Positions 34,682 to 44,079 of a DNA stretch of 64,000 bases are shown here, piece after piece (the stretch's first letter is position 1; each line of letters begins with the position of its first letter). This DNA is from Bacillota bacterium (GTDB lineage: Bacteria; Bacillota; Clostridia; Acetivibrionales; DSM-1351): positions 1 through 64,000 of the forward strand of contig JAEYHZ010000010.1 of assembly GCA_023409265.1 (NCBI GenBank), in the 5' to 3' direction. Position numbers and translations under genes: made by a program. The notes below the pieces were generated by a model, which did not search any database, was not told where the DNA came from, and saw only the letters and a list, made by a program, of their open reading frames with translations.

Positions 34682-35137
34682 ATGATAAAACAAGAATTAA
34701 TGGAAATAAATCATTTAAAAAAAGAGATTGGCTTGCTTAAGCAAAAACTGCATGAAATGAGTTATGGTGATAATGAAACAATCGTTGCTGATACAGTAAA
34801 GGGCAGTATGACACAATTTCCGTACATACCACGGTCATTTACCATAATTGGCCGGGAAGAAATGTCTGAGGAGTGTCTCCATAAGAGAAATGAAATTGCC
34901 GTCAGGATCAGGTCGAAAACTCAAATGCTAATGGATAAGGTGAATAAAGCATTTGAATATATTCAGAGTGTAGAGGATTGTAACGTCAGGCAGATATTAA
35001 CCTACAGGTACATTGACGGTCTGACCTGGGAACAGACTGGTGAATGCATGAGCTACTCGTGGGAGACTGTAAGAAAAAAACACGATAAATTTATGAAAAG
35101 TATACCAAACAATACCAGTATATATGATGTAAAATAG
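34682..35137 (+). CDS. Late regulator, DUF1492/ArpU-like
   Basis: The 151-residue protein has a long helical N-terminus and a C-terminal helix-turn-helix (RQILTYRYIDGLTWEQTGE, then MSYSWETVRKKHDKFM), the DUF1492/sigma-like pattern used by Gram-positive phages to turn on late genes. AAAGGAGATAATC precedes the ATG. Sitting between repressor and tail genes, it is probably the activator of the tailocin. It is a different family member from the gene at 1796. Confidence 0.78.
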   Translation: MIKQELMEINHLKKEIGLLKQKLHEMSYGDNETIVADTVKGSMTQFPYIPRSFTIIGREEMSEECLHKRNEIAVRIRSKTQMLMDKVNKAFEYIQSVEDCNVRQILTYRYIDGLTWEQTGECMSYSWETVRKKHDKFMKSIPNNTSIYDVK

Positions 35138-35303
35138 TAACGTAAAGAAATATGTTTTAAATCCTTCCTTTAAGGAGACTCATTGAGTCTCTTTTTTGTT
35201 TCATTATCCGGAAAGCAAAAATATATTTCACAAACAAATATAAGTATACCAAACAATACCAGTACACATGATGTAAGATAGTATTGTAGAAAAGTATATT
35301 TAA
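35098..35303 (+). repeat. Imperfect direct repeat of regulator 3' end
   Basis: About 60 bases at 35098-35160, covering the last codons and stop of the regulator, recur at 35242-35303 with scattered changes. Both copies start AAGTATACCAAACAATACC. The second copy has no open gene attached. It looks like the relic of a duplication or recombination at the point where phages carry terminase and head genes. Confidence 0.7.
35175..35197 (+). terminator. Rho-independent terminator
   Basis: GAGACTC (35175-35181) pairs with GAGTCTC (35185-35191) before six T's. Confidence 0.85.
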
Positions 35304-35305
35304 GC

Positions 35306-35354
35306 AAAGCAGCAAAAAAGAGGCAGAACAATCTGGCTCTTTTTTGCTGCTTTT
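35306..35354 (+). terminator. Long-stem terminator before tail genes
   Basis: AAAGCAGCAAAAAAGAG (35306-35322) pairs over 17 bp with 35337-35353, with TTTT at the end. Two terminators between regulator and tail genes imply antitermination or a further promoter for the tail operon. Confidence 0.8.
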
Positions 35355-35448
35355 ATAATGAAGGGTGGTGATTTTTTATGAATGTCTCGAAAGGGGTGAT
35401 TAAGAAGGTACATATGTACTGTCAGAAAAACAAATGGAGGTAGTTGTA

Positions 35449-35877
35449 ATGCTTAACAGCTTAATAGATGCTATTGCAATGAAAATCAATCAGGAACTTG
35501 GAGATGAAATTACTATCTATAAGGAACCGCAGCAGCAAGGGTTTACCGTCCCTTGTTTTTTTATTAATTTGCATGCATCAAATCAAAAAAGAATGGTTGG
35601 AAAAAGGTACTACAGAGAACAGCAGTTTGACATTGAATATCATCCGGGTACTACAGCAAAAAAAGCACAAATCAACGATATCATCGATAAATTGAATGAT
35701 GCTCTGGAGTTTGTAACAATGGAGGGTGATGCGTTTAGGGGAACAAAAATGCGCTGCGAAATTGTGGATGACCTCCTCCATTTTTACGTAAATTATAACT
35801 TCCATGTATATAAGGTAGCTGAGGCTGCAGATATGATGGAAAGTATTGAGCTTGCCGGTGAAATAAAAAAGGAGTGA
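35449..35877 (+). CDS. Tailocin tail terminator protein
   Basis: The 142-residue protein parallels the prophage gene at 12840 (VPCFFINLHASNQ, FDIEYHPGT, LLHFYVNYNFHVY). ATG 35449 follows TGGAGGTAGTTGTA. In a tailocin this cap closes the tube top where a head would dock. It is the first structural gene here: terminase, portal, capsid and head-joining genes are all absent upstream. Confidence 0.78.
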   Translation: MLNSLIDAIAMKINQELGDEITIYKEPQQQGFTVPCFFINLHASNQKRMVGKRYYREQQFDIEYHPGTTAKKAQINDIIDKLNDALEFVTMEGDAFRGTKMRCEIVDDLLHFYVNYNFHVYKVAEAADMMESIELAGEIKKE

Positions 35878-35881
35878 TAAA

Positions 35882-36079
35882 ATGGCTATTAAAACTAAAA
35901 TTGATAAAAAAAAAGAAGCACCGCAAATATCGGCGTTTTCAAAGGAACAGATTATTTCCAGTCAGCGTTATAAGGATAACAGGGATATTGTAAATGTTCT
36001 TCTTAATGACAATGAAATGTACAGCTTTGAAGAAGTGGACAGTTTAATTACTAAATTTATGAAAGGAAAGGTGAAATAG
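35882..36079 (+). CDS. Small tail-module protein
   Basis: The 65-residue protein has a Lys-rich start and a SAFSKEQIISSQRYKD / EVDSLITKFM pattern that mirrors the gene at 13261. It lies four bases past the tail terminator gene and one base before the sheath. Function unknown. Confidence 0.72.
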   Translation: MAIKTKIDKKKEAPQISAFSKEQIISSQRYKDNRDIVNVLLNDNEMYSFEEVDSLITKFMKGKVK

Positions 36080-36080
36080 T

Positions 36081-37385
36081 ATGGCACTAGGAGGAGGAAC
36101 ATTTTTAACGCAGAACAAGGTTCTGCCGGGAAGTTATATAAACTTTATCAGTGCAGCAAGAGCTGCGGCAACACTCAGTGAAAGGGGATATGCCGCAATG
36201 CCCCTGATACTTGATTGGGGAGTTGAGGGTAGTGTTTTTAAGGTTGAAGCTGCCGATTTTCAGAAGGATTCCCTCAGGATTTTCGGTTATGATTACACCC
36301 ATGAAAAGTTAAAAGGGTTAAGAGATTTATTCAAAAATATCAGAACCGGGTACTTTTATAAGCTGAATACAGGTGTAAAGGCTGCTTGTGCCTATGCGAC
36401 AGCCAGATACTCCGGTATCAGAGGAAATGACATCAAAATTGTTATTTCAAAGAATGTTGATAACGAAAGCAAGTTTGATGTACACACTCTGATTGGGACA
36501 ACAAAAGTTGATTTGCAAACCGTATCCGCTATGACGGAATTGAAATCCAATTCCTTTGTTGATTTTATTCCAACAGCCACAATTGAATTAACCAGTGGAA
36601 CACCTTTGACAGGCGGAACCAATGGTGATGCTGTAACAGGAGCTGAATACCAGACCTTCCTGGATAAAATTGAAGCCTATTCCTTTAATATACTTGGCTG
36701 CTTGTCAACTTCAGCGGAGATTAACAGCCTGTTTGTTGAGTTTACAAAGAGGATGAGAAATGAGGTAGGTGTAAAGTTCCAAACTGTACTTTACAGGACT
36801 GCAGGAAATTTTGAAGGAGTTGTAAATCTTCATAATAACGTTACTGATGACTCAACTCCATCCTCCCTTGTATACTGGGTGACAGGTATCCTGGCTGGCT
36901 GTAATGTCAATAAATCCAATACAAACAGATTATATGACGGAGAATTTGACGTCAACGTTGATTTTAAGCAAAGTGAACTTGAGGCAGCTGTTAATGGAGG
37001 AAAATTTATTCTCCACAGAGTTGGTGATACTGTTCGTGTTTTAGAGGATATAAATAGCTATACTTCATTTACTGAGGATAAAAACAGTGATTTCAGCAGA
37101 AATCAGACAGTGAGGGTACTTGACCAGATTGCAAATGATATAGCAGTGCTTTTCAATACCAAATATTGCGGAAATGTACCAAATGATCCAGCAGGCAGAA
37201 TATCACTCTGGAATGATATAGTCAAGCATCACCAGGAACTTGAAAAAATAAGGGCTATAGAAAACTTTAAGCCTGAAGATGTTGTAATTTCAAAAGGTGA
37301 TGATAAAAAGGCCGTTGTGGTACAGGATGCCGTAACCGTAACAAATGCAATGGAACAACTTTATATGACCACCATTGTACAATAA
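36081..37385 (+). CDS. xkdK: Tailocin contractile sheath (XkdK-like)
   Basis: The 434-residue protein begins ALGGGTFLTQNKVLPGSYINF, the XkdK-type sheath N-terminus, with YSGIRGNDIKIVIS and a C-terminal VTVTNAMEQLYMTTIV. It forms the contractile sheath that powers the killing stroke. GGAAAGGTGAAATAGT precedes the ATG. Similar to, but clearly diverged from, the prophage sheath at 13435. Confidence 0.92.
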   Translation: MALGGGTFLTQNKVLPGSYINFISAARAAATLSERGYAAMPLILDWGVEGSVFKVEAADFQKDSLRIFGYDYTHEKLKGLRDLFKNIRTGYFYKLNTGVKAACAYATARYSGIRGNDIKIVISKNVDNESKFDVHTLIGTTKVDLQTVSAMTELKSNSFVDFIPTATIELTSGTPLTGGTNGDAVTGAEYQTFLDKIEAYSFNILGCLSTSAEINSLFVEFTKRMRNEVGVKFQTVLYRTAGNFEGVVNLHNNVTDDSTPSSLVYWVTGILAGCNVNKSNTNRLYDGEFDVNVDFKQSELEAAVNGGKFILHRVGDTVRVLEDINSYTSFTEDKNSDFSRNQTVRVLDQIANDIAVLFNTKYCGNVPNDPAGRISLWNDIVKHHQELEKIRAIENFKPEDVVISKGDDKKAVVVQDAVTVTNAMEQLYMTTIVQ

Positions 37386-37405
37386 TTAAAAGGAGATGAA
37401 AAATT

Positions 37406-37876
37406 ATGCAGACTATGAATGCAAAAGACGCTATAAGTGCGTCGTTGGCTGAATGTTTTATATCTATCGGTGATGAAAGATACAATTTTATGCAGGCAAT
37501 AAATCTTGAGGCAAGCATTGAAAAAACCAAGAGTGAAGTGCCTATTCTCGGAAGAACAGGAAAGGGTAATAAGGCAACAGGCTGGAAAGGAACCGGTTCT
37601 GCAACCTTCCATTACAATACGACAATTTTCAGAGAATTACTGGCAAACTACAAAAAGACAGGACAGGATATATACTTTGATATCCAGGTAACCAACGAAG
37701 ATGCCGGTTCCGGAGCAGGAAGACAGACTGTTATTCTAAAGGACTGCAATATGGATGGAGGCATTCTCACTAAATTTGATGCTGATGCAGAATATCTGGA
37801 TGAAGATATGGACTTTACCTTTGAAGATTTTGAAATTACTGAATCCTTTAATATCCTTCCAGGTATGAAAATATAA
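37406..37876 (+). CDS. xkdM: Tailocin tube protein (XkdM-like)
   Basis: The 156-residue XkdM-type tube protein shows VPILGRTGKGNKATGWKGTG, TGQDIYFDIQVTNEDAG and an acidic end (EDMDFTFEDFEITESF). AAAGGAGATGAAAAATT precedes ATG 37406. In an R-type particle this tube pierces the target envelope and depolarises it. Confidence 0.9.
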   Translation: MQTMNAKDAISASLAECFISIGDERYNFMQAINLEASIEKTKSEVPILGRTGKGNKATGWKGTGSATFHYNTTIFRELLANYKKTGQDIYFDIQVTNEDAGSGAGRQTVILKDCNMDGGILTKFDADAEYLDEDMDFTFEDFEITESFNILPGMKI

Positions 37877-37892
37877 ATAAGGAGCGTAAATA

Positions 37893-38321
37893 ATGAGTAA
37901 TCTAAGTGCTTTTTTAAAGCAGAACGCTTTAGAAAATGAAAATGTTAAGTTCGTGGCATCAAAAAGATTCGTAGATGATGCAGGAAAGCCTGTTGAGTGG
38001 GAAATCTGCGGCATTACCTCAGAAGAAGACGAGGCTATAAGAAAGGCATGCACCCGGAAGGTGCAGGTTCCGGGAAAAAAGGGCCAGTTTACACCCGAGA
38101 CCGATTATAATGCCTATCTCGGCAAGCTTGCTGCCAGATGTACTGTTTATCCGAATTTAAATAATGCAGAGCTCCAAAACAGCTATGGCTGTATGGGAGC
38201 AGATTCCCTGCTGAAAACCATGCTTAAGCCCGGAGAATATGCCGAGTATCTTGCTAAAATCCAGGAAGTAAACGGTTTTGACGTTACTATGGAAGAATTG
38301 GTGGACGAAGCAAAAAACTAA
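37893..38321 (+). CDS. xkdN: Tailocin tail assembly chaperone, short form
   Basis: The 142-residue XkdN-family protein (NAYLGKLAARCTVYPNLNNA, CMGADSLLKTMLKPGEYA) aligns by eye with the gene at 15228. It ends EAKN at A AAA AAC TAA, the same slippery context. ATAAGGAGCGTAAATA precedes the ATG. Confidence 0.9.
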   Translation: MSNLSAFLKQNALENENVKFVASKRFVDDAGKPVEWEICGITSEEDEAIRKACTRKVQVPGKKGQFTPETDYNAYLGKLAARCTVYPNLNNAELQNSYGCMGADSLLKTMLKPGEYAEYLAKIQEVNGFDVTMEELVDEAKN

Positions 38322-38500
38322 TAAATGAAGGCGATAGTGACTCCAATATAGCGTACTATTGCCTTCATAAATTTCATATACTGCCAGGTCAGTTTCTGGA
38401 CCTTCCAAGAGAAGAGAGGGCCTTTATAATAGCGGCCATACAAATCAAAATAGATAAGGACAGGAAGGAAATGAGCAGAAACAAGGCAAAACGTAAATGA
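37893..38500 (+). CDS. Tailocin tail assembly chaperone, long form by -1 frameshift
   Basis: Slipping back one base at A AAA AAC (38312-38318) opens a frame to TGA 38498-38500. It adds about 60 residues beginning KKLINEGDSDSNIAYYCLHK. These match the prophage extension in place and in the LI-EGDS-YxxxHK pattern. The extension has no start or ribosome site of its own. Both loci therefore make G/GT-type chaperone pairs. Confidence 0.86.
38312..38318 (+). promoter_or_regulatory. Slippery heptamer for -1 frameshifting
   Basis: A AAA AAC in frame, followed at once by TAA; identical to the site at 15641-15647. Confidence 0.85.
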
Positions 38501-38563
38501 TAAACTCACAGGAGGCACCCCGGCAGGGTGCCTTCTTAATGTAAAAAGGCTGGTGAGAAAGAG

Positions 38564-40678
38564 ATGGCTACAATAGAAAATGCCTTAAGTTTAACAAACG
38601 GATCAGCAAATTTGTTTAATTCAATTAATAAAACAATAAATAATGTCATAAAGAGCACCAGGGTACTGCATATTGAATTTAACAGAGGAGTAAAAACCGA
38701 CGGTGTCAAAGCTTTAAGTAAAGAACTTTCAGGTGTAGTGAAGTCAATAAATACAGTTGTTGAGAGTTTTACAAAAATGCAGTCGGTGTCGGGAGCAGCA
38801 GTTAACTCTGCAAATGAGACAATTGCTAAAACATCTGCTCAAACAAGTGCTGCTGCCGCTAAAAGTAAGCCGGAAGGCTTTGGAGCAAAACTGAAAAATT
38901 TGGGGGAGAGAGCAAGGGGAGTGGTTTCAGATTTTTCCCCGAAAGTAAAATCCGGTATGGAGATGGCAGATAAATATGCCCGCCAAAATTATCAATTGGA
39001 ATCAATTACAGGTAATAAGGAAACTCCTGATCAACTGCGACAAAAAGTGTATTCAGCAGCACAAAGCTCACGCAGCGGATATGATGGAACACTTTCAACT
39101 GTTACAAAACTAGCGAAATCCTCAAAGGATGATTTTAAAAGCAATGATGAAATTATTTATTTCACTGAACTTATGAATAAAGCCTTTAGTGGATTAGGTG
39201 CAGATGATGCTGCCAAAAGTATTGAAAAAGTCACAAATGCAATGGTGAATGGGAAAATCAAAGGAGATGAGCTCAGAGGGATTATGGAAAAATCCCCTAT
39301 GCTAGCACAGGCATTAACAAAGTATACAGGACAATCTCAGGAGAAGCTGTCAGCCGGTTCCGGAGTCTCTGATGATGTGTTAAGGAACGCTATGTTTAAT
39401 TCTGCTGATGATATAAATGCAAAATTTCAGCAAATGCCTGTTACTTTTGAAAGCGTTTGGAGCACGATAAATAACAAGGTAGGAAGTATTCTTGGACCGA
39501 TAATGCAAAAAATAACCGAATTCCTTGGCAGTACCAATGGGCAAATGTTGGTTAACGGAATAATAAAAGGCATTGGAATATTAGGCTCTTTGTTAAATAA
39601 CCTTTATAATCTTGCAATACAGATTGCTTCATTTTTTGCAAGTAATTGGAGTATTATTGCGCCGATAATTTGGGGGATTGTAGCAGCTATAGGAGCTTAT
39701 CAATTGTCTTTGGCTGTTGGTAAAGCAATTACTATTGCAACTGGTATCGCTGAGGGTATAAAAGCAGCAGCTACATTCCTTATGGCAGCAGCGACAGGCA
39801 GTGCGACTGTAGCACAAATGGGCTTGAATGGTGCTATGTATGCATGCCCGATAACCTGGATTATTATAGCCATAATTGTTTTAATTGCACTGTTTTACGC
39901 AGCAGTTGCTGCAATAAACCATTTTGCAGGTACAAGTATTTCTGCAACAGGAGTTATTGCAGGTTACTTTGCAATGGTAGGTACCAATATCTATAATGTA
40001 TTTGTATTTCTATGGAATCACATTGCCTCATTTGTTGAATTTTTTGCTAATGTTTTTAACAATCCAGTTTACTCGGTAAAAAGACTGTTTGTAAATGTAT
40101 TTTCAAATATACTTGATTTTATAAAAAGCGTTGCATCTGCACTTGATATGGTTTTTGGATCAAATATGGCAGGAGGAATAGCGTCTCTTCAAGGACAAAT
40201 GCAGGAGTGGCTTGGAGAAATGCCTGAGGATTATACAGTAATAAAAAGGCTCGAAATGAAGCCCCTTGATAAGGCATGGGACTCTGGATATCAGTTTGGC
40301 GAAAATTTAGAGAAGAGTTTTGATATATCTAGCATTATGGGGTCTGAAAAGCTTGATGATTATGCAAAGTATCTAAAACCTACTATAAGCCCGAATAATC
40401 CAGCTAATACAAATGACAGCAATAACCTGGCCGCCACCGCAGTAAATACCGGAGCCATGAAAAATTCCATGGACATAGCCGAGGATAACCTGGTTTACAT
40501 GCGGGACATTGCTGAACGTGATGCAATTAACAAGTTTACAACATCTGAAATCAGCGTAAATATGGGTGGAATAACCAATAATGTAAACTCTGAACTTGAT
40601 TTGGATGGTGTGGTTTCCTATATGGAACAGAAGGTCTACGAGACAATGACTGTTGCAGCAGAGGGGGTGTATAAATAA
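38564..40678 (+). CDS. Tailocin tape measure protein
   Basis: The 704-residue protein keeps the tape-measure core (KMADKYARQNYQLESITG-like, GKIKGDELRGIMEKSPMLAQAL) and hydrophobic helices (about 330-480). It has a shorter N-terminal coiled coil than the prophage gene (704 against 840 residues). A shorter ruler predicts a shorter tail. It ends within the start of the LysM gene. Confidence 0.9.
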   Translation: MATIENALSLTNGSANLFNSINKTINNVIKSTRVLHIEFNRGVKTDGVKALSKELSGVVKSINTVVESFTKMQSVSGAAVNSANETIAKTSAQTSAAAAKSKPEGFGAKLKNLGERARGVVSDFSPKVKSGMEMADKYARQNYQLESITGNKETPDQLRQKVYSAAQSSRSGYDGTLSTVTKLAKSSKDDFKSNDEIIYFTELMNKAFSGLGADDAAKSIEKVTNAMVNGKIKGDELRGIMEKSPMLAQALTKYTGQSQEKLSAGSGVSDDVLRNAMFNSADDINAKFQQMPVTFESVWSTINNKVGSILGPIMQKITEFLGSTNGQMLVNGIIKGIGILGSLLNNLYNLAIQIASFFASNWSIIAPIIWGIVAAIGAYQLSLAVGKAITIATGIAEGIKAAATFLMAAATGSATVAQMGLNGAMYACPITWIIIAIIVLIALFYAAVAAINHFAGTSISATGVIAGYFAMVGTNIYNVFVFLWNHIASFVEFFANVFNNPVYSVKRLFVNVFSNILDFIKSVASALDMVFGSNMAGGIASLQGQMQEWLGEMPEDYTVIKRLEMKPLDKAWDSGYQFGENLEKSFDISSIMGSEKLDDYAKYLKPTISPNNPANTNDSNNLAATAVNTGAMKNSMDIAEDNLVYMRDIAERDAINKFTTSEISVNMGGITNNVNSELDLDGVVSYMEQKVYETMTVAAEGVYK

Positions 40679-41331
40679 TGGGTTACTCAATTTATCTTAA
40701 TGATGTTCTGATGCCGGTTGCTCCATCAAAAATTGAAATGAAGGTAAAAAATCAAAACAGTACCCTGAACCTTATTAATGGAGAGGAGATTAATATTATA
40801 AGACCTCCCGGACTCACTGAATTCAGTTTTGAGTTATTGATACCTCAGGTGAAATATCCTTTTGCAGTATATCCCAATTCCATGGATGGGCTTGTTGCTA
40901 ATCCAAAAGCAGAAGATTCAGAGCGATTCTTTGGAGCCCAACATTATTTAGGTTTATTGGAAAGACTGAAAAAAGATACAAAACCATTCAAATTCAAAAT
41001 AGAACGAAGCAGGCCGGATAATATAAAACTCTTTGAAACAAAGGTAGACATGGATGTAACCTTGGAGGAATACAGCATTATAGAAGATGCGGCTAACGGT
41101 TTTGATCTGACAATACCTGTCCGGCTAAAACAATATAGACCGTATGTCGGTGATAGTGCAGAAAAAGGAATACAACATCGCTTGACCTATACAGTTAAAC
41201 AAGGAGATACTTTATGGGGAATATGCAAGAGGTTCCTGGGTGACGGTTCGAAATACTCACATATAGCTGATTTAAATGGCATAAAGAACCCGAATCTAAT
41301 CAAGGTAGGGCAGGTGATTAAACTTGCTTAA
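40678..41331 (+). CDS. xkdP: Tailocin LysM baseplate protein (XkdP-like)
   Basis: The 217-residue protein has an N-terminal tail domain (VAPSKIEMKVKNQNST, LTEFSFELLIPQVKYP) and a C-terminal LysM (about 168-216, TVKQGDTLWGICKRFLGDG). The role is as for the prophage copy at 19388. It overlaps both neighbours by a few bases. Confidence 0.88.
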   Translation: MGYSIYLNDVLMPVAPSKIEMKVKNQNSTLNLINGEEINIIRPPGLTEFSFELLIPQVKYPFAVYPNSMDGLVANPKAEDSERFFGAQHYLGLLERLKKDTKPFKFKIERSRPDNIKLFETKVDMDVTLEEYSIIEDAANGFDLTIPVRLKQYRPYVGDSAEKGIQHRLTYTVKQGDTLWGICKRFLGDGSKYSHIADLNGIKNPNLIKVGQVIKLA

Positions 41332-42280
41332 ACTGACTATCCAGAATAAAACGAAATTATACGCCGCAATTGTTGAGGAGGGTGTCACCTGGGAGACAGC
41401 AAGGAAGGGTGTTCCCGGAAAACTGGAGTTTTCCGTTGTAAAAGATAATGTCATCAGCTTTCAGGAGGGTAACCTTGTGCGTATGCAAGTGGATGGCAAG
41501 GACGTTTTTTACGGTTACGTTTTTACAAAAAAGAGAAACAAGGATGGGACTATCAAGGTTACAGCCTATGACCAGTTGAGGTATCTTAAAAATAAGGACA
41601 CATATAATTACGCAAATCTTACTGCGAGTGGACTAGTTCAAAAAATTGCAGAAGATTTCTTTCTCAAAACAGGTGTAATCGAAAATACGGCCTATGTAAT
41701 AAAAAGGCGTCTTGAAGATAACAAGACCCTGTTTGATATGATTCAAACGGCTCTTGACCTTACTCTTCAAAACACTAAGAAGATGTATGTTCTCTATGAT
41801 GATTTCGGTAAATTGACACTCAGAAATATACAAACAATGAAGCTTCCACTGCTTATTGATAAATATGCAGCTGAAGATTTTGACTACACCTCCTCGATTG
41901 ACGGTGAGACATACAATAGGATTAAGTTGGCCTGCAACAATGAAAAATTGCATAACCGAAACATTTACATGGTAGAGGATACCAACCGTATGGAAGCCTG
42001 GGGCGTACTTCAATACTATGAATCAATAGATGAAAACACAAATGGTAAGGCCAAAGCCGATGCATTACTTTCCCTGTATAATCACAAAACCCGTAATTTG
42101 TCTGTTTCCGGAGTTGTAGGAGACCTAAGGGTAAGGGGAGGCAGTATTATAGTTGTTGACCTGGAAATTGGCGACATAAACCTGAAAAATTTTATGATGG
42201 TAGAGTCGGTAAGACATACATTCAACAGCAACCGGCACACTATGGACTTAACTTTGAGGGGAGGTGAATTCATTGCCTAA
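41324..42280 (+). CDS. xkdQ: Tailocin baseplate hub (XkdQ-like)
   Basis: The 318-residue XkdQ-type hub shows VTWETARKGVPGKLEFSVV, GNLVRMQVDGKDVFYGYVF and FMMVESVRHTFNSNRHTMDL. The start is TTG 41324 with GGGCAGGTGATTAAAC upstream. It holds the spike under the tube. Confidence 0.88.
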   Translation: MLKLTIQNKTKLYAAIVEEGVTWETARKGVPGKLEFSVVKDNVISFQEGNLVRMQVDGKDVFYGYVFTKKRNKDGTIKVTAYDQLRYLKNKDTYNYANLTASGLVQKIAEDFFLKTGVIENTAYVIKRRLEDNKTLFDMIQTALDLTLQNTKKMYVLYDDFGKLTLRNIQTMKLPLLIDKYAAEDFDYTSSIDGETYNRIKLACNNEKLHNRNIYMVEDTNRMEAWGVLQYYESIDENTNGKAKADALLSLYNHKTRNLSVSGVVGDLRVRGGSIIVVDLEIGDINLKNFMMVESVRHTFNSNRHTMDLTLRGGEFIA

Positions 42281-42626
42281 TATGGTTGAACTTATTAAAT
42301 CCGCTGCCATGGGAGCTGTAAATGATTCAAAGCCAATGTCGGTATTGTTCGGTAAGGTAGTGAGTGCTGCCCCGTTGAAAATATTTGTGGAACAAAAATT
42401 GACTTTGAATGAAGACCAGCTGATTCTTACGAATAATGTTAAGGACTTTGAGCTGGAGATGACGGTTGAGCATATCACGGAAGAAAGTAATCTTCACACA
42501 CATCAATATAAGGGTAAAAAGAAATTCAGGGTACACAATGGCCTGGTGGTGGGAGATGAAGTCATAATGCTCCAGATGCAGGGTGGTCAAAAATTTGTTG
42601 TATTGGATAAGGTGGTGAATACATGA
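42273..42626 (+). CDS. xkdR: Tailocin XkdR-like protein (DUF2577)
   Basis: The product shows MSVLFGKVVSAAPLKIFVEQ and GDEVIMLQMQGGQKFVVLDKV. I prefer TTG 42273, eight bases after GGGGAGGTG; GTG 42264 in the same frame lies inside that ribosome site. It overlaps the hub gene end. Confidence 0.85.
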   Translation: MPNMVELIKSAAMGAVNDSKPMSVLFGKVVSAAPLKIFVEQKLTLNEDQLILTNNVKDFELEMTVEHITEESNLHTHQYKGKKKFRVHNGLVVGDEVIMLQMQGGQKFVVLDKVVNT

Positions 42627-43024
42627 TTCCTTTTGCTGACGAGGATTTGCAGCCCGATTTTGAAACGGTGCAGCAGCCTTCAAAAACTTACAAAATGCAT
42701 TTAGAGGTAAAAAGGATATCCGGGCTGCTGGACGGCAGAGAGGCAATGAAACAGGCAATATACAAGATTCTTAATACAGAAAGGTATGATTACCTGATCT
42801 ATAGTTGGAGCTATGGTGTAGAAATGGTGGAATTGCTTGGTCAACCTGTACCGTACGTTTATTCTGATATAAAGAGAAAAATAACAGAGGCTCTTAGCAG
42901 GGACGATAGAATCACCGGGGTGGGTGATTTTTCCTTTTCCAGGAGTAAAGGAAAAGTTACTGCAAAATTTACGGTGACAACCACCGAAGGTGATATTGAA
43001 ATTGAGAAGGAGGTGAAGAATTAA
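42623..43024 (+). CDS. xkdS: Tailocin XkdS-like baseplate wedge (DUF2634)
   Basis: The 133-residue protein has SKTYKMHLEVKRISGLLDG and YSWSYGVEMVELLGQPV, the gp25-like wedge pattern. It is coupled to xkdR and xkdT by overlapping codons, as in the prophage set. Confidence 0.86.
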   Translation: MIPFADEDLQPDFETVQQPSKTYKMHLEVKRISGLLDGREAMKQAIYKILNTERYDYLIYSWSYGVEMVELLGQPVPYVYSDIKRKITEALSRDDRITGVGDFSFSRSKGKVTAKFTVTTTEGDIEIEKEVKN

Positions 43025-44079
43025 TGTATGAAAGCTTAACATATGAAAATATTTTGCAAAGGATGCTGGACCGTATTCCTAATACAATAGACAAGAGGGA
43101 AGGCTCGGTAATATTTGACGCACTTGCACCGGCTGCAGCCGAACTTGCGCAAATGTATATACAAGCTGATGTTATTCTGAACGAAGCATTTGCTGATACT
43201 GCATCAAGAGAATATCTGATAAAACGTGCTGCTGAACGGGGTGTCGTACCTGCCTCAGCCTCGAAAGCAATTGTCAGAGGTGTATTTAATATCGATGTTC
43301 CAATTGGTTCCAGATTTTCCCTGGGGAGTTTAAACTATAAGGTGGCAGAAAAGATAGTTGATTGTCAGTTTAAACTTGAGTGTGAGACTGAAGGCACAGA
43401 GGGCAACAGAAATTTCGGGACGCTTATTCCTATTAATTATATTGATGGTTTGAGTCATGCCGAAGTTACAGAGATACTTATTCCCGGAGAGGACGAAGAG
43501 AATACGGAACAGCTTAGAGAAAGATATTTTGCAACTCTTGATTCCCAGGCTTTTGGAGGAAACATAACCGATTACAAGGAAAAAGTCAATGAAATAAAGG
43601 GTGTGGGCGGAGTAAAAGTATATCCCGTATGGAGCGGTGGGGGTACCGTTAAACTGGTTATTATCAATTCACAGTTTGATAAACCCTCCGACGAACTGAT
43701 TTCGAATGTCCAAACTCAAATAGATCCTTTGGAAAACCAGGGAAACGGCGTGGGGATAGCTCCCATCGGACATATTGTCACTGTAGAAGGTGTTGGAATA
43801 CAAACAGTTAACATTGAAACAAATATCACATACAAACCGGATTGGACCTGGAATGACATCAAGGACTATGTGGAGAAAACCATTGATGAATATTTGAAAG
43901 AGCTTAGTAAAAGTTGGGCAGATAATGAAAATTTGATAGTCCGGATAAGCCAGCTTGAGACCAGGCTCCTTAATGTTGCAGGAATCATTGATATTTCCGA
44001 CACAAAATTAAACGGGCTGGAACAGAACCTTCTATTAGATAAGGATTGTATACCCGTAAGGGGTGATGTAATTGGATAG
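43024..44079 (+). CDS. xkdT: Tailocin baseplate J protein (XkdT-like)
   Basis: The 351-residue protein equals the prophage copy in length and keeps IDKREGSVIFDALAPAAAEL, LIPGEDEENTEQLRERYF, FGGNITDYKEKVN and ENLIVRISQLETRLLNVAG. The baseplate genes are the most conserved pair between the two loci. Confidence 0.92.
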   Translation: MYESLTYENILQRMLDRIPNTIDKREGSVIFDALAPAAAELAQMYIQADVILNEAFADTASREYLIKRAAERGVVPASASKAIVRGVFNIDVPIGSRFSLGSLNYKVAEKIVDCQFKLECETEGTEGNRNFGTLIPINYIDGLSHAEVTEILIPGEDEENTEQLRERYFATLDSQAFGGNITDYKEKVNEIKGVGGVKVYPVWSGGGTVKLVIINSQFDKPSDELISNVQTQIDPLENQGNGVGIAPIGHIVTVEGVGIQTVNIETNITYKPDWTWNDIKDYVEKTIDEYLKELSKSWADNENLIVRISQLETRLLNVAGIIDISDTKLNGLEQNLLLDKDCIPVRGDVIG

